Source of the DNA: a bacterium 1xD42-67
Lineage (GTDB): Bacteria > Bacillota > Clostridia > Oscillospirales > Oscillospiraceae
Reading direction: 5' to 3'
NCBI GenBank assembly: GCA_003612335.1
Contig: RAYO01000028.1
Span: forward strand, 1 to 62,394
DNA length: 62,394 bases
Shown: positions 17,148-25,664 of the stretch, one piece after another
How the letters are laid out: every line of letters begins with the position of its first letter
Position numbering within the stretch: position 1 is the first letter of the stretch
The notes under the pieces: generated by a model
Told to the model about the DNA's origin: nothing
Seen by the model: only the letters and a program-made list of their open reading frames with translations
The model's database searches: none
Position numbers and translations under genes: made by a program

Positions 17148-17303
17148 TATGAAATCTCCTTTACAGTGTTTTTCAATCAATACAACTAAAAATGTGCCCC
17201 CATCCTTTGGAAACAGGGCAGGGGGCAGTTTGAGCTTGTATCAGCCTGTGCTTTCGGTATGAATCGTTTGTTCCGACCAGAGTCGGTGACCAAGGATAGC
17301 TGG

Positions 17304-17729
17304 TCAATTTGGCCCCGAATGAAAATCACCATTCTTCCGTGTGTGCAGTAGCGTGGCCATTTCTTTCTTTTCCAGCACATTCAACTGGCGGGAATACATA
17401 CCTTCACATTCTGGCTCCCATGGATATCGTCCTGCCGGATCACAGAACAGAATGCGGAGTACGCGGTCATTGCTCCCGCTTGGCTGAATGGGTGTCGTTT
17501 CATAAAGGTAAACCGGAAGATTGAACACGTCATCCTCCCGATCACCGGAGCGGTACCGTTTGCCTTTTTCTGCGATTTCATTGGCAATCAGGTTAATAAA
17601 TACCGAGCCCTGATTTGGCTCTAAGGGTAAGTTCAGTTCCAGCTCCAGACTGCCGTAAGCATTCAAGCCGTGGGTGTGATAGCTGACCTGGCCACAAGGG
17701 ATGAAATGAATGATCCAAGTTGGTATCAC
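17304..17729 (-). CDS. Hypothetical protein, 141 aa
   Basis: GTG 17729 is the likely start because AAAGGAGGG sits seven bases upstream, inside the end of the previous gene. The product is beta-rich with a Gly/Pro-rich N-terminus and no known motif. An overlapping 64-codon ORF at 17186-17380 has no ribosome binding site and is not called. About 150 bp between this gene and 17147 show no further feature. Confidence 0.6.
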   Translation of the reverse strand: MIPTWIIHFIPCGQVSYHTHGLNAYGSLELELNLPLEPNQGSVFINLIANEIAEKGKRYRSGDREDDVFNLPVYLYETTPIQPSGSNDRVLRILFCDPAGRYPWEPECEGMYSRQLNVLEKKEMATLLHTRKNGDFHSGPN

Positions 17730-17731
17730 GG

Positions 17732-18151
17732 CTAACCCTCCTTTAGAAAATCCATAGTGGCAGGAAACAGACCCATCATCATAAACCGAAACGCACATTG
17801 GTATCCGACCAGGAACGCATAGTCCAGGGCATTGATATTGCGCTCAGCCAGTAAATCGCTGTACCGACTAAAGCGGTCCTGTGTGTCGGGCGTCATACCC
17901 TGGCGGAGCTGGTGTTCCAATGTGCGGATCTTTGCAGTGATCTCCGCTTGTTGCTTGTTGCTGGTCTCGCAAATCTCTTGGAAAGGATCCCAGGCCCCGT
18001 CGATAAATGCTTTGAAAAAATCCGCAATGTGCGGGAGGTTCGGATTACAGCCAAGAGCATGTGCCATTTGCTGTAGCCCCTGTTCCAGCTCCGTTTGGTG
18101 CTGAGAAAAGATCTTCTTTCCAACATCCGGTCTAAATTCTTCTTTTACCAT
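17732..18151 (-). CDS. Hypothetical coiled-coil protein, 139 aa
   Basis: ATG 18151 after TGAGGTG. Residues 60-95 form a likely amphipathic helix (QAEITAKIRTLEHQLRQ), and the C-terminus is Phe/Met-rich. First gene of the leader-2 operon. Not recognised. Confidence 0.65.
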   Translation of the reverse strand: MVKEEFRPDVGKKIFSQHQTELEQGLQQMAHALGCNPNLPHIADFFKAFIDGAWDPFQEICETSNKQQAEITAKIRTLEHQLRQGMTPDTQDRFSRYSDLLAERNINALDYAFLVGYQCAFRFMMMGLFPATMDFLKEG

Positions 18152-18204
18152 GTTATCACCTCATTTTATATTTTTTGGCAGGTATCCCCTGCCTGGGTAT
18201 ATAT

Positions 18205-18246
18205 AAAAAAGCGCATGGCCAGTGTGAAATACTGTCCATACGCTTT
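18205..18246 (-). terminator. Second U-tailed hairpin of leader 2
   Basis: On the minus strand AAAGCGTATGGacagt...actgGCCATGCGC is followed by six T and TATATAT, then a CAGGCAGGGGATACCTG hairpin. It sits between leader RNA copy 2 and the first gene. Confidence 0.75.
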
Positions 18247-18293
18247 ATGACAACGGTCAGGTATGAATTTATGTAGCAAGGTCATAGAAACGC

Positions 18294-18378
18294 AAAAAAG
18301 CGCCCAAAGGCATACACCTTCAGACGCTTTGTAACACAGATACTTTGTTTGCCAGTGGGCAAATCGCAGATACTCTAT
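18294..18378 (-). ncRNA. Leader RNA copy 2
   Basis: Minus-strand copy: AGAGTATCTG, hairpin TTGCC/GGCAA, AAGTATCTGTGTTACAAAGCG, then the GC-rich hairpin ending GGGCGC and six T. It controls the 18151-11854 operon. Confidence 0.8.
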
Positions 18379-18384
18379 GCTCAT

Positions 18385-18413
18385 ATTATAAAGGCTGCAC
18401 AAGGAAAAATCAA
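18385..18413 (-). promoter_or_regulatory. Promoter of leader RNA copy 2
   Basis: On the minus strand TTGATT (18413-18408), 17 bp, TATAAT (18390-18385). Confidence 0.83.
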
Positions 18414-18562
18414 TAACAAATTTGGCGATTGTTATCATGCTGTTGGTGTAATCTCTTGTAGAAAGCCGTTGCTTGTGTATCCAATAAACAACAAACAACA
18501 TAGCCTCCTTCGCAGTAATAGGATGCCAGGAAAAGTAATCTCGATTTTGAACATATAGAAGG

Positions 18563-18599
18563 GGCCGCGCCCAAAGGCTAACCACCTTGGAGCGCGGCC
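18563..18599. terminator. Hairpin at the end of the BlaR1-like gene
   Basis: GGCCGCGC/GCGCGGCC with inner CCAAAGG/CCTTGG. It is stable but has only a short T-run, and lies 26 bp after the blaR1-like stop. Confidence 0.6.
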
Positions 18600-18625
18600 T
18601 TAAACGTGCAAAATTGGCGCTTAGT

Positions 18626-19186
18626 TTAGTGTGGACAAACACGGTAAGACACCGTGCGATCATAAGCAAGGGTCCACACTCCACCGCATTTATGACACAC
18701 GGTTGCGTCATAGTAATCGTTTATGCAGCCACCGCTTGTAGTCATGGCATGGACTCTCACCTGATGGGCGTTACAGTAAGTGTGATCACAATTGGTCACA
18801 GGTGCAATTCCACTTTCGATTTGGGCCAAATTAATGCTGGGACAGCCATCCGTGCCAGTAAAGTCGATATCCGACAGAGACGAAGCACCTTCTGGCAGAT
18901 TATTATTGCTCAGCGGCTTAATTTCTCCGGACTCAATCATTTTGATATACGGTGTGGGGTCAAAGGGAGTGCGCTCCACTTCATCATTGAAAGAGGTATA
19001 TGCTGTACCATGTGTGCACTCTCCAACTGTAATAAGTGCCGTACCCTCAGGAAGATCCTCTTGAGAAATTCCCTCATTTCCTGTAAAATTTGCGGCCAAA
19101 GCTGTCGTCGCCAGACAACTTACACCAAGGACAACAGCAAGTACCAATCCCAGTAGGGAGCGGGACTTTTTGTTAGATTTCATCAT
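18626..19186 (-). CDS. Possible internal translation product of the BlaR1-like gene
   Basis: An in-frame ATG pair at 19186/19183 follows AAAAGGAG by ten bases. The product would start MMKSNKKSRSLLGLVLAVVL and end its leader at TTALAAN, which looks like a Sec signal peptide with a cleavage site. It may simply be the fourth transmembrane helix of the full protein, so this is a hypothesis. Confidence 0.3.
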   Translation of the reverse strand: MMKSNKKSRSLLGLVLAVVLGVSCLATTALAANFTGNEGISQEDLPEGTALITVGECTHGTAYTSFNDEVERTPFDPTPYIKMIESGEIKPLSNNNLPEGASSLSDIDFTGTDGCPSINLAQIESGIAPVTNCDHTYCNAHQVRVHAMTTSGGCINDYYDATVCHKCGGVWTLAYDRTVSYRVCPH

Positions 19187-20089
19187 AGTAGAAATTCTCC
19201 TTTTAAGTTTGTATCGGCATGAGGTAAAAGAAACATATAGCTTCGGTCCCACATACCGAGCGGTGGGAGCATAATTAATTAGAAGATAACCATATTCTTT
19301 TCTTTGCTCACAATTAAGGGAACTGACAACTTCCTCATCGCATGAGGTCTCCAGCCAGTACGCAAAATCTCGGTTCAGCAGATAGATAATGGGGTTGAAC
19401 CAGTGGAAACATTGGATCATGTTCATCAAAAACTTCTTCCACAGGTCTCCGCGCCGAAAGTGCGTCAGCTCATGAACCAGAATAAACCGGGCATCATTGT
19501 CTGGCAGGTGCTCTGATGGCAACAGGATAGTTGGACGAAAGAACCCGACCAGCGTGGGGCTCTGCACCAGGGGAGACACCAATAGCCGAACCTTGCTGGT
19601 AACGCCTGCAAAACATGCAGCCTCCTGCGCAATCTGCTGAAGATGGCCGATTACCTCGGTACTCACCTGCTCAAACAGGCGACGGTAGTACAGGAGCCGC
19701 CAGACATTCCATAGAACAAGGCCAATGACAACCAGAACCCATAATGCTGCGGCCCTGCCAAGCACCTGCTCCCAATCAATATTGATAGTCATAGGTGCAG
19801 GCTGTATTAGCAACTCGCCAGAACCCGGGGGAGAGGCGGGCGAACCCGCTGGCTTCATATCCCCACCGACTGTGATGATGGACGGCAAGGACTTGTGTGG
19901 AATGGGAACCAGTGCCCATAGCTTATAAATCGGCAGAACATAGAGCAGGGCAACGGCCAGTACACTATGGTAACGCCAATTCTGGCTGATCCGATTTCCA
20001 CTGGCCACCAGCAGCAATTTCAGCAGGATATACGCTGTGCTTCCTATGACGCTGAGGAGAACCGTAGCAAAAAGCAGGTTGACAGCCAT
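18626..20089 (-). CDS. BlaR1/MecR1-like M56 metalloprotease sensor
   Basis: 487 aa membrane protein. Helices at about 5-30, 42-62 and 112-132 are followed by the cytoplasmic M56 peptidase domain with VHELTHFRRGD (zinc His206 and His210, Glu207) and ETSCDEEV supplying the third ligand (Glu247). A last membrane segment lies at about 309-332. In BlaR1 the extracellular part is a penicillin-binding sensor; here it is a different, 155-residue domain ending in a Cys/His-rich region (CDHTYC, GGC, CHKCGGVW), so the signal is probably not a beta-lactam. A good ribosome binding site (AAAAGGAG) precedes Met302 (19186), from which a signal-peptide-like start would give a separate 186 aa secreted form. 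The adjacent BlaI-like repressor is the expected cleavage target. Confidence 0.88.
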   Translation of the reverse strand: MAVNLLFATVLLSVIGSTAYILLKLLLVASGNRISQNWRYHSVLAVALLYVLPIYKLWALVPIPHKSLPSIITVGGDMKPAGSPASPPGSGELLIQPAPMTINIDWEQVLGRAAALWVLVVIGLVLWNVWRLLYYRRLFEQVSTEVIGHLQQIAQEAACFAGVTSKVRLLVSPLVQSPTLVGFFRPTILLPSEHLPDNDARFILVHELTHFRRGDLWKKFLMNMIQCFHWFNPIIYLLNRDFAYWLETSCDEEVVSSLNCEQRKEYGYLLINYAPTARYVGPKLYVSFTSCRYKLKRRISTMMKSNKKSRSLLGLVLAVVLGVSCLATTALAANFTGNEGISQEDLPEGTALITVGECTHGTAYTSFNDEVERTPFDPTPYIKMIESGEIKPLSNNNLPEGASSLSDIDFTGTDGCPSINLAQIESGIAPVTNCDHTYCNAHQVRVHAMTTSGGCINDYYDATVCHKCGGVWTLAYDRTVSYRVCPH

Positions 20090-20090
20090 C

Positions 20091-20471
20091 TCACATCTCC
20101 TTATCCAGCCACGCTTTTAGCTCCTTGCGGTCTGCGGGAGATAGTGGAGTATCGCCACAGAGTGCGGCGAAAAATTTTGTAACCGACCCCTGATACATGG
20201 TGTCAAGCACCTCCTGGGCAATGCTCTGCATATACGCTGCCCGCGTTTGAATCGGGTGGTAGTAGGGCACACGCCCTTTGCGAACTGAGTCAACCAGTCC
20301 TTTCTGGCTGAGCCGGGATAAAAACGTGGCCAGCGTTGTTGCCTTCCAAGACTTCCCATGATGCTGGGCGAAATAGTCGATCAGCTCCGCCGCAGACATG
20401 GGTATTTCAGAGTTCCACAGCACCTCCATGATCTCAGATTCAGTGTCAGTCATTTTTTTGGATCGATCCAT
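20091..20471 (-). CDS. BlaI/MecI-family transcriptional repressor
   Basis: 126 aa, the usual family length. The winged-helix segment TDTESEIMEVLWNSEIPMSA...KSWKATTLATFLSRLSQKGLV matches BlaI/MecI (WATVxTLLxRLxxKGxL), with the dimerisation region after residue 80. It should bind the dyad at 20514-20571 and be inactivated by proteolysis triggered by the BlaR1-like sensor, whose gene starts one base after its stop. No beta-lactamase gene is present, so it autoregulates this pair and may control other element genes. Confidence 0.92.
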   Translation of the reverse strand: MDRSKKMTDTESEIMEVLWNSEIPMSAAELIDYFAQHHGKSWKATTLATFLSRLSQKGLVDSVRKGRVPYYHPIQTRAAYMQSIAQEVLDTMYQGSVTKFFAALCGDTPLSPADRKELKAWLDKEM

Positions 20472-20513
20472 ACAGTTACCTCCTATCCCAGTGCGTCCAC
20501 TGCGGATGGTGCC

Positions 20514-20571
20514 ATTCTACTACAAGATCATAGAAATGTCAAGGCATATTTCTATAAGTTTGTAGTAGAAT
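20514..20571 (-). promoter_or_regulatory. Promoter and BlaI-type operator
   Basis: On the minus strand TTGACA (20542-20537), 17 bp, TAGAAT (20519-20514). The promoter lies inside nested dyads: ATTCTACTACAA (20514-20525) with TTGTAGTAGAAT (20560-20571), and ATAGAAAT (20530-20537) with ATTTCTAT (20548-20555). TACTACA/TGTAGTA is the known BlaI/MecI half-site type. Confidence 0.85.
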
Positions 20572-20591
20572 TAAAACGAGTTTGAAAGGGA

Positions 20592-20620
20592 TTGCAATTC
20601 TTTTCTCTATCAGGTATAAT
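20592..20620 (+). promoter_or_regulatory. Promoter of leader RNA copy 3
   Basis: TTGCAA (20592-20597), 17 bp, TATAAT (20615-20620). Confidence 0.85.
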
Positions 20621-20626
20621 ATCTTC

Positions 20627-20716
20627 ATACAGTATCTGCCAATTGTGTGAGCAATTAAAGTATCAGTGTTTCAAAGCGACCAAGGGCTTTCGAGTCTTTG
20701 GCCGCTTTTCTCTTTT
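20627..20716 (+). ncRNA. Leader RNA copy 3
   Basis: ACAGTATCTG, hairpin AATTG/CAATT, AAAGTATCAGTGTTTCAAAGCG, then AGCGACCAAGG...TCTTTGGCCGCT with an imperfect stem and T-rich tail. Same layout as the other copies. Confidence 0.8.
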
Positions 20717-20761
20717 TGAGACATATCAATGTTCCATACCATCGGTAAAATTGGCCGCAAG

Positions 20762-20793
20762 GCATACGAGCAGGATAGCCCGTATGCTTTTTT
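20762..20793 (+). terminator. Second U-tailed hairpin of leader 3
   Basis: GCATACGAGC...GCCCGTATGC followed by six T and ATATA, before the AAGGAGGAGG site of the next gene. Confidence 0.72.
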
Positions 20794-20844
20794 ATATAGA
20801 TGTCGCATTTCACCAAAAGTTATATGAGTTAAGGAGGAGGAAAA

Positions 20845-21267
20845 ATGTATCTTATAACAGATCTTACAGGCAAAGTACCCTACACCACAAAAATCAATGA
20901 TGCAAAAACCGTTCGGGATGTTGTTGTTGGTATCACTGGTGACGGCAGGGCAGGCGATGCTATTCTTGGCATTATCGGCTATATGAGTTTTGGTAACGAG
21001 TTCATCTGTCAGCCGCGCTTCAAAGTGAAGTGTGTCAGAGATGTTGATGCCGAGATGCCTCTAGCAAAGAGTATTGCCACAACTGCAATGCGGTTGCTGG
21101 CGACAAGTACCGATGACTACGCCGCCCGCATTTGGAACTGTATCGAAGACGCAGTAATCGCCGATGTTCTGGAATGTACGGACGATTGCGAGAATGGTTT
21201 TACAAACGGAGATGTAGCGCTCGCAATCGGGCGGGCCATCTCCGAACAATTTGGAGTCGAGGTCTGA
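20845..21267 (+). CDS. Hypothetical protein, 140 aa
   Basis: ATG 20845 after AAGGAGGAGG. The C-terminal 50 residues are acidic (IADVLECTDDCENGFTNGDVA). No family recognised. First gene of the leader-3 operon. Confidence 0.65.
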   Translation: MYLITDLTGKVPYTTKINDAKTVRDVVVGITGDGRAGDAILGIIGYMSFGNEFICQPRFKVKCVRDVDAEMPLAKSIATTAMRLLATSTDDYAARIWNCIEDAVIADVLECTDDCENGFTNGDVALAIGRAISEQFGVEV

Positions 21268-21278
21268 GGAGGATTCGA

Positions 21279-21680
21279 ATGAGTGACTTATTGGTAGAGT
21301 TCAAACAAGATAAACTCATTGTCAGTGAGTTTGGCTGCCCCACAATGGTATTCCAGTTGGTGGACAAGTTTCCACTTGGATACATGGTGTGGAACATCGG
21401 AAAACATCATATGCCTGAAGGCTACTTGCCATTGTGTAGGCTGTCGCCCCGGCAGCCGTTTCCGGGTGGAAAGAACATCGAAGTTGAAACGCTGCGGACA
21501 ATGAAAGTTGATGGGGCAGATGTAATCCTTGATGCAATGGGATATGGTCCGAATACGCTCAAGGAAATGGAGGCATTCATCGAAAAGTACAATGATGCAA
21601 AACCAGGGAGTTATCTTTATAGAAGAGTCAAGCGTATAAAGAAAGCCCTGCCGTATATGCGTCAAATTCAACCAACGTAA
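21279..21680 (+). CDS. Hypothetical protein, 133 aa
   Basis: ATG 21279 is selected by GAGGAGG seven bases upstream; an earlier in-frame start would run into the previous gene. A beta-rich N-terminus (residues 1-60) is followed by two helices. Not recognised. Confidence 0.63.
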   Translation: MSDLLVEFKQDKLIVSEFGCPTMVFQLVDKFPLGYMVWNIGKHHMPEGYLPLCRLSPRQPFPGGKNIEVETLRTMKVDGADVILDAMGYGPNTLKEMEAFIEKYNDAKPGSYLYRRVKRIKKALPYMRQIQPT

Positions 21681-21708
21681 ACTCAGTGTAGCAGAAAGGA
21701 GCCCGATA

Positions 21709-22164
21709 ATGGACAATACTGCGTATTTCCCACCCCTATATGGCAAAGTTGATTGTACCCAGTGCGAAGCTGCGCATTGTTGGTGCCGGGGTAAATACCA
21801 ACGGGATCGACTCGACTTCACGTATACATCAGGCCGGTGTCCCCGGCTTCCAGATAAACGTGGTTTTGTAGAAGAGAGCGAACGTGCCTTATATGCACAG
21901 ACTTTCCCTTTGGTTCATGCGGAGCGTGCAGAAGATATCGTACATCTGACCTTGACAATTCCCGGAGCAAAGCGACCAAAGAAAGTATATCACACAAGAA
22001 GCGGTTATTGGTATTTCCGTGAAAAAGATAGTTCTGGAGCATATGTCAAGCGAGGCCTTAGTTTTCAGTTCTATAACAACCCGGAAGAGATTATAAGAGA
22101 TATGGAGCGCCTACGTGCAGAATACTGCGTGTTCCGTGCCACGATTGAGGACTATTATCTCTAA
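21709..22164 (+). CDS. Hypothetical protein with N-terminal Cys motif, 151 aa
   Basis: ATG 21709 after AAAGGAG. Residues 16-26 read CTQCEAAHCWC, then C44; a likely metal site. The C-terminal half is basic and helical. Last gene of the leader-3 operon, followed by a strong terminator. Confidence 0.65.
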   Translation: MDNTAYFPPLYGKVDCTQCEAAHCWCRGKYQRDRLDFTYTSGRCPRLPDKRGFVEESERALYAQTFPLVHAERAEDIVHLTLTIPGAKRPKKVYHTRSGYWYFREKDSSGAYVKRGLSFQFYNNPEEIIRDMERLRAEYCVFRATIEDYYL

Positions 22165-22286
22165 TTCCGAAGAAGGCAGCGGCAGAAGCCCGTCTGATGA
22201 AAGGGGCCCTGCGCATAACCTTAACGACAACGCTATATACAATATCCACTATACTCTAATGAACCAAAGATTTTGAACAAAAGAAG

Positions 22287-22329
22287 AAACTGGCTCCCAC
22301 CAAATGTTTTGGTGGGAGCCAGTTTTTTT
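22287..22329. terminator. Strong terminator between convergent operons
   Basis: AAACTGGCTCCCACCAAA pairs with TTTTGGTGGGAGCCAGTTT around a two-base loop, followed by seven T. The A-run on the left suits the minus-strand operon as well. Nothing else is seen in 22165-22335. Confidence 0.9.
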
Positions 22330-22335
22330 GGCAGC

Positions 22336-22584
22336 TCATGTATTTTTGATAGGTCCCTCGTCCACGCGCTGGATATGATCCACGCCATAGACCATACCCA
22401 ATCCTGAGCCGCAGTCCCAGCTCACAAAAACGGTACCAGTATCATCCACACCGTTTACAGTGCCCTGGTCACCCGGCACCAGTTTGCCATACGGGTCCGG
22501 CCCCATGCTGATCAATTTCACACGGCAGCCAATGGGATACATTTCTCGGACACGCCGGACCTCTTCTTCAGTAGGGAAATACAT
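22336..22584 (-). CDS. DUF4314-like protein
   Basis: 82 aa; start 22584 has AAAGGAGG eight bases upstream. The whole length follows the DUF4314 pattern: YPIGCRVKLISMGPDPYGKLVPG, then GTVNGVDDTGTVFVSWDCGSGLG and a final GVDHIQRV. These are small SH3-like beta-barrel proteins frequent in conjugative elements of Clostridia, function unknown. Last gene of the leader-4 operon. Confidence 0.85.
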   Translation of the reverse strand: MYFPTEEEVRRVREMYPIGCRVKLISMGPDPYGKLVPGDQGTVNGVDDTGTVFVSWDCGSGLGMVYGVDHIQRVDEGPIKNT

Positions 22585-22599
22585 AAATAGATCCTCCTT

Positions 22600-22989
22600 T
22601 TATATGTTCTGTCTTTTACAGGTTTCTCCAGCATAGGGAGCTTGTCCAGCAGATAGTAGCGCATAACAGATACCGCTGCAGTTGTACATACAGTCTCTTG
22701 TGCTACATTCTGGACATATCTCTTTTAGGGTAATGGATTGTTCCATCTGCGAATCGCAGTTTTCATCCCCGCCATACAGCAAATTGACAACACCGAGGCT
22801 GTATCGTTCGTCGAACCAGTGCCAAATATCTTCGCGCTCCGTGCCGGCCGGGAAATGCAGAAACGGCGCATCCATACATTCGGTCTCCGGGTTCATGGGG
22901 ACATCTGCAAATTCAGCCCAAAGCTGTTCCAGTACACGGTCAAGCTGTGCTGCAGTCAGTATTGCGGTAATAGGTCTGTGGTCATTCAT
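22600..22989 (-). CDS. Hypothetical protein with HWFDERY motif and Cys-rich tail
   Basis: 129 aa, start 22989 after GGAGGG. The middle part FLHFPAGTEREDIWHWFDERY...VVNLLYG resembles uncharacterised proteins of clostridial mobile elements. The C-terminus has Cys at CPEC, RDC, NC, GIC and ETC, a likely zinc site. Function unknown. About 100 bp to the next gene hold no clear signal. Confidence 0.62.
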   Translation of the reverse strand: MNDHRPITAILTAAQLDRVLEQLWAEFADVPMNPETECMDAPFLHFPAGTEREDIWHWFDERYSLGVVNLLYGGDENCDSQMEQSITLKEICPECSTRDCMYNCSGICYALLSAGQAPYAGETCKRQNI

Positions 22990-23090
22990 CCTTGTTATCC
23001 CTCCGTTTTGATGATGGGTTAAGTCGCCCCAAGATGGTGCCGGATAGAACGCGCAATTTGTTTCATCTGGAGATTCAGTTTCAAAGAAAA

Positions 23091-25664
23091 CTAAGTTTTG
23101 CGCATTGGACTGTGTTCTCTGACCATAAAGCTGTTGGCCTTATAGCTTCTTTCTGCAACAACCGTGGCTTGTCCATCAAGGCTGTCCAAATATTGCGCAC
23201 CTGCTTTTGACGCTGAGATATAAATATCAAACCTGGTCTGTGTAAAGGTTTGATCCGGCGGGCTGTAACTCATGCTCAAAACAAGCATCGTCCCCAATTC
23301 ATCCGCTTTCTTACAAGCCAGCTCAATCAGGAGTCTATGGATTTGTTCCTCGTGTGCGGGACTAACCCCACTGATATATGGGCGCTCCAAAAACAGGGTC
23401 AATTCCTCATGTGCAGCTTGTTCTTCCTGACGCATGGTATCAATATTTTCTAAGTCTACAAACGTAAAATTATCTTTCCCCTTTTTTGCCGTTGCACCTG
23501 TCAGCCGCCCTTTTGTAAGGCGAAGGAATGCCCGGGCCACAATACGTTCATTTAGAGACACATACAGTATTTTTTTGTTGGAATCAAATGCCGATAGGAG
23601 ACAATGTTTATAGACGCCATTAACGTATGACAGGCAAGTATCATGTGGTTGTGTTCCCAAGAGCATGGTTGAAAAAAAGTCATCACACTCTCGTACCTCC
23701 ATACGGTCCCTTGTGAGCGAGTTATTTTTGCTCCACCCAGCTTTTATTTGTTCAGTCAGCGATGCATCCAGTTCACATTGGAGATCTCCCTCAAAATACT
23801 TTAGCACATGGAGTTGTCCCATCAGTTCCGCTTTGACAACTCGGTAAAAGGATTCGCATTGGTCTCTATCCAAATCTTTGGCATAGGTTCTGGCAATATA
23901 AGCGCCATTCCGGCACAAGAAGCGGATAATCGTTTCTTGATGTTGATTTTGGAACTCCTCACTCAGCTCCATTTCTTCCGCGAGGGAGTGCCATTCAGCA
24001 TCGAATTTCCTGATATTCTTTTTTAAGTCCTTGATGGAATCAATTTGGTCTAGTACAGCAAGATTTTTTAAAAGAAGAATGACATCCATTCTGCAGCGTA
24101 TATCGGGCAGTAGAGGAGCAATAGCTTTATAATGAATCAGCAGTTGGGTTGTATCCTCCGCAGTGAGTTCTGGGATGTCTCCAAACTCTTGCTCTCTCCA
24201 GTCCTGTAAGGGCTTAATATTAAGTTTTTCCGCTAACCGAAGCAGATCATCTGGCCCCATAGTTGGTTTAAGTGCATTGCGTTTGCACAGTTGCCGAAAG
24301 ACCTTTAAGCGATAATCTTGACTGTCCGATTGAAGTAGATGATAGCAAGAAATGTAGATGTGGGATACCCCATATAGCGCTGCCAGCTCGGGAAAGGTGT
24401 ATTGTCGTCCTGGCATCAAGTTATCCAAATCAAAATTGATAACTTTCATCCACCTGCAAGCATCCATGTTTTTCTCTGTCAGCTCATTGAGGTTGAAATG
24501 ATCTTCATATAACTGCTTTTGCAGCAAAATACAGTCCCTCGGCAGGCAAAGGAATTTCTCGGCGTTTGCATCTACCAATTTCAGAAAGTGCTTTTTTCTA
24601 TGGATGATGGCATAAGTCAGGATATCCTCATGGTAACTTTGGACAGTGGAGAGGTCGATCTCTTTTAATTGTGTGCCATAGAGCAGATTGACATATCCAC
24701 TATAGCTGAAAAACAAGGAGTCCCAATCACGATCAGAACAAACCGTTATCTGGTGTGTCAAACGTCGAAGCTCATCCAGCATAAAATGGCTTTTTTCCCA
24801 GAAGGATATAAAATTCGATGTGTTGTCCGCACCGAGGTGATCTGCTACGCTGGTCAAAAGTCTGATACGTTCATCTGTATCCTCTGTGAACCTGACATAA
24901 TCCTCCAGTGTCAATTGCACCTCGATTTCTCGCGTGAAGAACAATTCGATAATATCCAAAATATCCGGGTTGTCTTGAAGGAATTGGCAGGCTTCCTCAA
25001 ATTTAGCTGTCGAGAATAGCGTTACTGCTGCCAGATAGGGCTTATCTATTAATTCTTTCTGCCAATCGTCCAGTCGGAGCGGCAGTTCACTGCAATTGGA
25101 CAAACTGCGGATTCTGGTCTGTTTTTGCTCCTCTGTTTGCTGTTGCAACGAAAAATTCGCAAGATAGACGAGCCGGGCTTCGGTGTCAATCGAATCCAGA
25201 CCCAAAACCTCCATCAACTCACAAACTGGGAAAGTGGATATATCCAGCTCATTTGCCCAACATAGTTCCAGCAGCTCTGAAAGCCTGTGCATCAGCACAG
25301 TTCGTTGGCTGCGCCGCGCCTGGCGCACAGGAAGATGGGAGTAGCCCGAATGACCATATCCCCGAACAGAAGAAATCTTTGTGTCAGGCTCCGCAGGCGG
25401 CTCCTCTGGAAACATGGGGATCAGTTTCGCATAATAAGCAGCAAACGATGGATTTTGAATTAGTTCTCGTTGAATCTTTTGGGGTATGACTTGAGCATTG
25501 GCAAGGTAGGTAGATATTCTATTGCAACCGTTCATAATCTGTTGGAGATTAAACTCCTTGATCCACTGGATGTCGAGATTCTGTGACTTCATTGCCAGCA
25601 AAACCGCAGATCGCTCTAGCATTTTTGAAACTAGGCTATTTGTTTGTGTTATTCCCTGCATCAT
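23091..25664 (-). CDS. Very large hypothetical protein, 857 aa
   Basis: ATG 25664 is preferred: AAGGAGG lies nine bases upstream, whereas the longest frame (25721) has none. The first 640 residues look like an all-helical repeat or solenoid protein. The C-terminal 200 residues are different, with CLSYVNGVYKHCLLSAFD, NKKILYVSLNERIVARAFLR and a late strand-rich part, perhaps an enzymatic or binding domain. No Walker, nuclease or protease motif is visible. It overlaps the upstream 716 aa gene by 29 bases, so the pair is made together. Confidence 0.75.
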   Translation of the reverse strand: MMQGITQTNSLVSKMLERSAVLLAMKSQNLDIQWIKEFNLQQIMNGCNRISTYLANAQVIPQKIQRELIQNPSFAAYYAKLIPMFPEEPPAEPDTKISSVRGYGHSGYSHLPVRQARRSQRTVLMHRLSELLELCWANELDISTFPVCELMEVLGLDSIDTEARLVYLANFSLQQQTEEQKQTRIRSLSNCSELPLRLDDWQKELIDKPYLAAVTLFSTAKFEEACQFLQDNPDILDIIELFFTREIEVQLTLEDYVRFTEDTDERIRLLTSVADHLGADNTSNFISFWEKSHFMLDELRRLTHQITVCSDRDWDSLFFSYSGYVNLLYGTQLKEIDLSTVQSYHEDILTYAIIHRKKHFLKLVDANAEKFLCLPRDCILLQKQLYEDHFNLNELTEKNMDACRWMKVINFDLDNLMPGRQYTFPELAALYGVSHIYISCYHLLQSDSQDYRLKVFRQLCKRNALKPTMGPDDLLRLAEKLNIKPLQDWREQEFGDIPELTAEDTTQLLIHYKAIAPLLPDIRCRMDVILLLKNLAVLDQIDSIKDLKKNIRKFDAEWHSLAEEMELSEEFQNQHQETIIRFLCRNGAYIARTYAKDLDRDQCESFYRVVKAELMGQLHVLKYFEGDLQCELDASLTEQIKAGWSKNNSLTRDRMEVRECDDFFSTMLLGTQPHDTCLSYVNGVYKHCLLSAFDSNKKILYVSLNERIVARAFLRLTKGRLTGATAKKGKDNFTFVDLENIDTMRQEEQAAHEELTLFLERPYISGVSPAHEEQIHRLLIELACKKADELGTMLVLSMSYSPPDQTFTQTRFDIYISASKAGAQYLDSLDGQATVVAERSYKANSFMVREHSPMRKT

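Noticed and set aside
17186..17380. 64-codon minus-strand ORF
   Set aside because: Overlaps the end of the 17304-17729 gene and has no ribosome binding site.
18626..20471. Beta-lactam resistance locus
   Set aside because: No beta-lactamase or PBP2a gene, and the sensor lacks penicillin-binding motifs (SxxK, KTG).
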